Both the position numbers and the translations under genes were made by a program. A stretch of 60,000 nucleotides of DNA from Lineus longissimus (taxonomy: Eukaryota > Nemertea > Pilidiophora > Heteronemertea > Lineidae), in contig NC_088324.1 of assembly GCF_910592395.1 (NCBI RefSeq), positions 932,001 to 992,000 on the forward strand, in the 5' to 3' direction. Below, one piece after another: positions 56,210 through 60,000 of the stretch (position 1 is its first letter; every line of letters starts with the position of its first letter). The notes below the pieces were generated by a model. That model made no database searches and had not been told where the DNA came from. It saw only the letters and a program-made list of their open reading frames with translations.

Positions 56210-57322
56210 ATGAATAAATACATCTCATTAAAAGACTATTATTCTAGTGAGCCGGACTTCGTCCTGAGAGCAGAGCTCGAGTGGAACAATGAGAATCTTA
56301 AAGGATACATTCGTCCTAGGGTTATGGATCGAGCAGAGCTCTCAAGACGAAGTCTGACTGAGACAATCAAAGTAGTCCTGCCAAGAATGAAAGAATATGA
56401 CGTCAGTACCAACACTAATGCTCAATTCTGCCGTAATTGTAAAAGGTGGACACTTTTTGAGTATCAAAAAAACTTGAATTCAGCAAGGTACGCAGCTAAA
56501 ACTGTGAAGTATCAATTCTGCACCAATTGCAATTCGACTACTTACGACGATGATTTTAAAACTCTTGAGATCAATATTGACAACAAGACACGTTACTTTG
56601 ACAGTATTCTAAGGAAACTTGGATGGAGTCGGCTGTCCGAATCGGCAGTTAAGTATTTAAAGGACTTTGTGGAAGGGTATTTACATTGCTACTTTTCAAG
56701 TCACAGAAAATGTCTTAGTAAGCAGAGATATGAAAGTACTCTTCAGTCAGCCCTAAAAATGGGTATTAACACTCTCCCCTCTAAGTTATGTAACCAAGGG
56801 TTACATGGTGAAGCCATGCTTTTTAAATTTCACTGTGGGGAATATGATTGGTTTCTTGCCATTGAATTTATTAACAGGGCAATTGGTAAACCGCAATTAA
56901 CCGATGAGAATATCACTGACCTTAGACTAGTGTACTATGCTTTCCTTAGATTTCTGCATTACTGTGGTGTCAAGGTCACCATTAACTACAAGGTATTTTT
57001 ACACCAAGCCTTTAAAACGCTGAAAATTGATTATGTAATATTTACACCTTTTTTAACCAACAAGGAGCGAGTAAATTATTTGGAGATATTATGGTATGAT
57101 TTCACTCAAAGTATTTTCTTCCAGAATTACAAGGTTGAGAAGGAATATGACCAGGATATTGACAAGCAGTTTGACGTTTTACTGAGTGCCAGTGCAGATC
57201 GAGACATTAAGTGTCAGTCCATGATACCACCATGCAGAGGGTGGCAAGGTGGGGGTCAACCGTTTTTAACGAGATTAGGTATGCAAGATCCTTCCACTAA
57301 GCCATCATTACACAGCAATTGA
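56210..57322 (+). CDS. Cassette ORF3: 370-aa protein with zinc-ribbon-like motif
   Basis: An intronless frame with unknown family. Residues 14-24 (PDFVLRAELEW) come from palindrome copy B, and residues ~40-50 (DRAELSRRSLT) from its inverted copy C. C74-x2-C77-x26-C104-x2-C107 (CRNC ... CTNC) looks like a zinc ribbon. Downstream, residues 125-310 look alpha-helical with many aromatics (WFLAIEFINRAIGKPQ, LRLVYYAFLRFLHYCG). A zinc ribbon plus helical core recalls TFIIB-type or viral late-transcription-factor-3-type proteins, which would fit a regulator, but this is only a layout resemblance. A novel DNA-binding or recombination protein is equally open. The end (GWQGGGQPFLTRLG) is Gly-rich. Confidence 0.78.
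   Translation: MNKYISLKDYYSSEPDFVLRAELEWNNENLKGYIRPRVMDRAELSRRSLTETIKVVLPRMKEYDVSTNTNAQFCRNCKRWTLFEYQKNLNSARYAAKTVKYQFCTNCNSTTYDDDFKTLEINIDNKTRYFDSILRKLGWSRLSESAVKYLKDFVEGYLHCYFSSHRKCLSKQRYESTLQSALKMGINTLPSKLCNQGLHGEAMLFKFHCGEYDWFLAIEFINRAIGKPQLTDENITDLRLVYYAFLRFLHYCGVKVTINYKVFLHQAFKTLKIDYVIFTPFLTNKERVNYLEILWYDFTQSIFFQNYKVEKEYDQDIDKQFDVLLSASADRDIKCQSMIPPCRGWQGGGQPFLTRLGMQDPSTKPSLHSN
56252..56358. repeat. Palindromic repeat copies B and C forming a large inverted repeat in ORF3
   Basis: Copy B (56252-56281) reads ccggacttcgtcctgagagc and then agagctcgag. Copy C (56329-56358) is the imperfect inverse, starting tcgagcagagctctcaagac. They are 47 bases apart and could fold back on each other. Both are translated within ORF3. 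Confidence 0.8.
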
Positions 57323-59408
57323 TGACTCTCAAAAATCACTAGCAACCGAGTTAGGGGCAGGCCTAGTTAGGGGGCTTATTTTAGCTTTTTTCCCCCTATT
57401 TTTTGTGTATTTTTTGGTCAATGTTGGGCACTCCTGCAGAGACTAAAAAAAATAGCTGGATTTTCCCCCTTTGTATGATGGAAGTATTTGATGAGATCTT
57501 CCATTCTGCAACAGGTCATTGAGTAACACTTCATACTTTGGTCGTGCTAGGCCTAGTAATTATGCATACCTAGGGGCAGTGCTTAGGAAGAGCTCTCTAT
57601 CGACGCTCATATCTCCACCACTGCAGGTCTTTGAATGCTGTGGCTTGCACATGATAAAGGTAATGATACCTACTTTCAAAATCAGAAATAAAATTTCCGG
57701 CCGCTTTTACTGTTTTCCCAGGATAAACCAAGGAAAAAGTGCTATTTCCCACCAAAATGACACTCATTGGCTAGTGCTGCCACCTTGTGTACACTTGATG
57801 AATTATAAAATAAATGCATAATGAACACATAATTTATGCTTGGTGCTGGCCATGAGGATTAGTAGTTACTGTCAACCACCATGATCACCCCCCCCCCCCC
57901 CCCCCCATGCCTAGGCCTACTAACCTATTTTAAGTAGGCCTACCGGTAAATAACTCCACTTGCATTTTTCCCCCCAAAAAAGAACAAGCTCATCACTACA
58001 AATTTGCCCTTGATGAAAGCCCTTTGGGGAATTGGGCCCCATAGGTCCTGAAATGCTGATTTGAATTTCAAATAACATTTCGGCCTTGGCCTACCTGATG
58101 GCAACGTAATTGAATAAGCCACATGTAGGCCTTCTTACAGTCCGAAAACCTAAAGAAACCCCCCTGTTGGTGAGGATGCTAATGTTGACCCATTCATTAG
58201 CCTGTGTCATGCTGCCAGAGCATGTTGTAAGGGTTGGACCCCCCCCCCCTCATGGCTAAGGCACCTGAATGGCATGTGGTATGACCTACTAATACATCTT
58301 TATCAACCCATGCAGGGATCATCCTGTTCCTAAGAACCTTGCAGAAGTGCTCATTTCACATACTAGTAACACCTTCCATTGCTAAGGAGCCAATTGACCA
58401 AAGGTGCAGTTCCTACTGTAATTACTGTTTGATGAGGACAACCCTGCAGTTGGCTGCACCGTCAAGAGTACTGCTATTGGAAGTTTTTAGCTCCTTGGTT
58501 GGCGGTGAAATGTTCTCCTGGAGTTGCTCTAGCATTGGCTAAATTGTACATATACATGTACTGGAATGGGGAAGTTTTTCATGAACTGAGTTACGGTACT
58601 GTCCAGTCCCTTAGGGGAGATCACAACTTTCCACATGCTACACTTGTACCTGTCTGCAGAGGACAGTGCTGCCACCTAAGAAGCAGGGACACTTTTTTTT
58701 TACAAATGGGTGATTTATTTACAAGCTAATATAATGATACATAGCAAACAGGCTATTTTGCAGACAATAGCCAAACCACTACTAACCACTACTAGGGAGG
58801 GACCAATACTAGTAACACCTCATTTACGGTACTACATGTCAGGCCCAAGTGCAGGATAGTATCAGGAGAGAGTCGCACTTTCCAGTAGCAGGCTTGGTTG
58901 TTCAAAACTGACATTAGCGCTACTAAGTATACTGACATTAAAAATCTATCTTGGCATTTACAATTGTTTACTGAAAGCCAAAGTTCAAATTTATCCCAAG
59001 ATATCGCTATAAAATCATTTTTTAACCAAGCCCCGCATTTTACCTGATAAACCATCCGCTAGATATACTAGAACATCAAATCTGGATGTCCTTCATATTG
59101 CAGGTTATGTTAGTCAAGGGAGACAAAAACACAGCATGTAACAGTTTTAGGAAATTCACCATGTATTTTTTTTAGAAAAAGAGAGATGTATTGTAGAATG
59201 CGAACAATGCATTTGCAATCAATGGCGTGGAAAATCTCAGGTCAAGCCTGATGAATGTACATCCAATAAAGTCGTACCCTTTCATTCTAAATCAAGAATT
59301 CTTGATGTGTAGCTGACAACTTTCACTGGGTAATTCTGCCCAGTCATGACTCAAAGACCAACATTTCAGAAAATCTGTCTCTACCCTCTTATCATTTCTC
59401 TCTCCCAG
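57323..59408. other. Non-coding stretch, nothing recognised
   Basis: Poly-C tracts lie near 57888-57906 and 58241-58249, and aggcct/taggcc words are frequent between 57.3 and 58.2 kb. No frame shows family motifs. I looked for inverted matches to 52.3-53.1 kb that would mark the end of the three-ORF cassette and found none. Confidence 0.45.
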
Positions 59409-59557
59409 CTCAAGAGTGCTTGACCAGCAGTCCTTATGATACTGTTGCAACAACATCACCCATCAAATTTGCCCTTCTGTCCCGTCTACTGGGTTTTCTA
59501 AGGCGTCGGCTGGTTGAACAGAGGAAGAGGCAACAGCGGACTGAAAAAAGATATTGA
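59409..59557 (+). other. Weak candidate 3'-terminal exon
   Basis: After a good acceptor (ctctctcccag) one frame is open for 49 codons (QECLTSSPYDTVATT, LLSRLLGFLRRRLVEQ) and ends at TGA. The other frames stop quickly. No family is recognised and no partner exon is seen. Confidence 0.2.
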
Positions 59558-60000
59558 TGGAGAATCAGGTTTGGCTTAGAATCCCTCATTGCCAAGGAGA
59601 TGGGAGCCAGAATGGCATCAAGGTTTTCAGCTTAGTCCCTCCTCTCTCATCAGTGACCTTCTTACATGTAAGTCAGTCGCTGCAGGCAGAATTAACCAAT
59701 ATTCACTTTGGCTTGCCCCGAATCTTCTCCCCTTTTTTTTCATTCAACTCACCTCTGTATCCATGGGTGCTGGTTCTACTTCTGGTTCTACATTTGCCAC
59801 AGATACTCGATGTTTAGCCTCACATCCTTTACACAGAGCTGAAAAGGCACCAGATTATGGGGGTAATGATAATATGATGTGCAATATAATAGTGTGAGGA
59901 CATGATGATGATGATAGACTTGTTTTGATAATGCGACCGGCCATGCTGATTTTGTACGGCAGTGAAGCATCACCTCCAGTGGCACTGGCAGGGAATCATA
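59558..60000. other. Non-coding end of window
   Basis: Short overlapping frames only, and nothing I can support. Confidence 0.4.

Noticed and set aside
53144-57322. Firm assignment of the cassette to Polinton/Maverick, adintovirus or a known transposon class
   Set aside because: No PolB, retroviral-type integrase, adenain-type protease or packaging ATPase frame is visible, and no element termini were found; shared style alone is not enough.

Overview
The window looks like nuclear DNA of an animal, most likely a marine invertebrate. Genes are split by spliceosomal introns and separated by long non-coding stretches full of minisatellites, foldback elements and old transposon pieces. Diffuse repeats with phrases such as 'gacctctgtgacctt' and 'cgccccctggtggccaaa' resemble those common in echinoderm and other marine invertebrate genomes. 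I favour an echinoderm or another invertebrate deuterostome, but the phylum is an inference.

Layout: (1) 1-3.3 kb: non-coding, with a 30-bp minisatellite and a diffuse repeat. (2) 3.27-13.3 kb, minus strand: a complete five-exon gene for LACTB, the mitochondrial serine beta-lactamase-like protein. The model gives 523 residues, and introns 1 and 3 carry three large minisatellites. (3) 13.3-27.8 kb: no gene I can name. It holds several non-autonomous DNA elements, including a family of two members with long inverted ends and 5-bp target duplications, a foldback element with about 11-bp duplications, and a LINE 3' remnant. (4) 27.8-51.5 kb, minus strand: the 3' part of a large secreted protein gene. 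It has three tandem, nearly identical copies of a nine-exon unit (four short Cys modules, VWD, C8, TIL, EGF-like), then a LamG-like exon and a short Cys exon. All unit boundaries are phase 1, so each full unit adds exactly 492 codons. The third unit (the most 5' one present) is cut inside its VWD domain. (5) 52.2-53.0 kb: two hairpin palindromes and a 51-bp triplicate. (6) 53.14-57.32 kb, plus strand: three long, intronless, A+T-rich, tightly spaced ORFs (463, 538 and 370 aa) that look like a virus- or transposon-type cassette. (7) 57.3-60 kb: no recognisable gene apart from one weak exon candidate.

LACTB and the VWD protein are ordinary host genes of separate function: mitochondrial intermembrane space, and extracellular matrix, mucus or adhesion. 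The three-ORF cassette is the strongest candidate for an undescribed system. Its first two proteins end in membrane segments, the second also has a long coiled coil, and the third has a four-cysteine zinc-ribbon-like motif. A 30-nt palindromic sequence recurs in frame in ORF1 and ORF3. I could not assign a polymerase, integrase, transposase or capsid to it from sequence alone.
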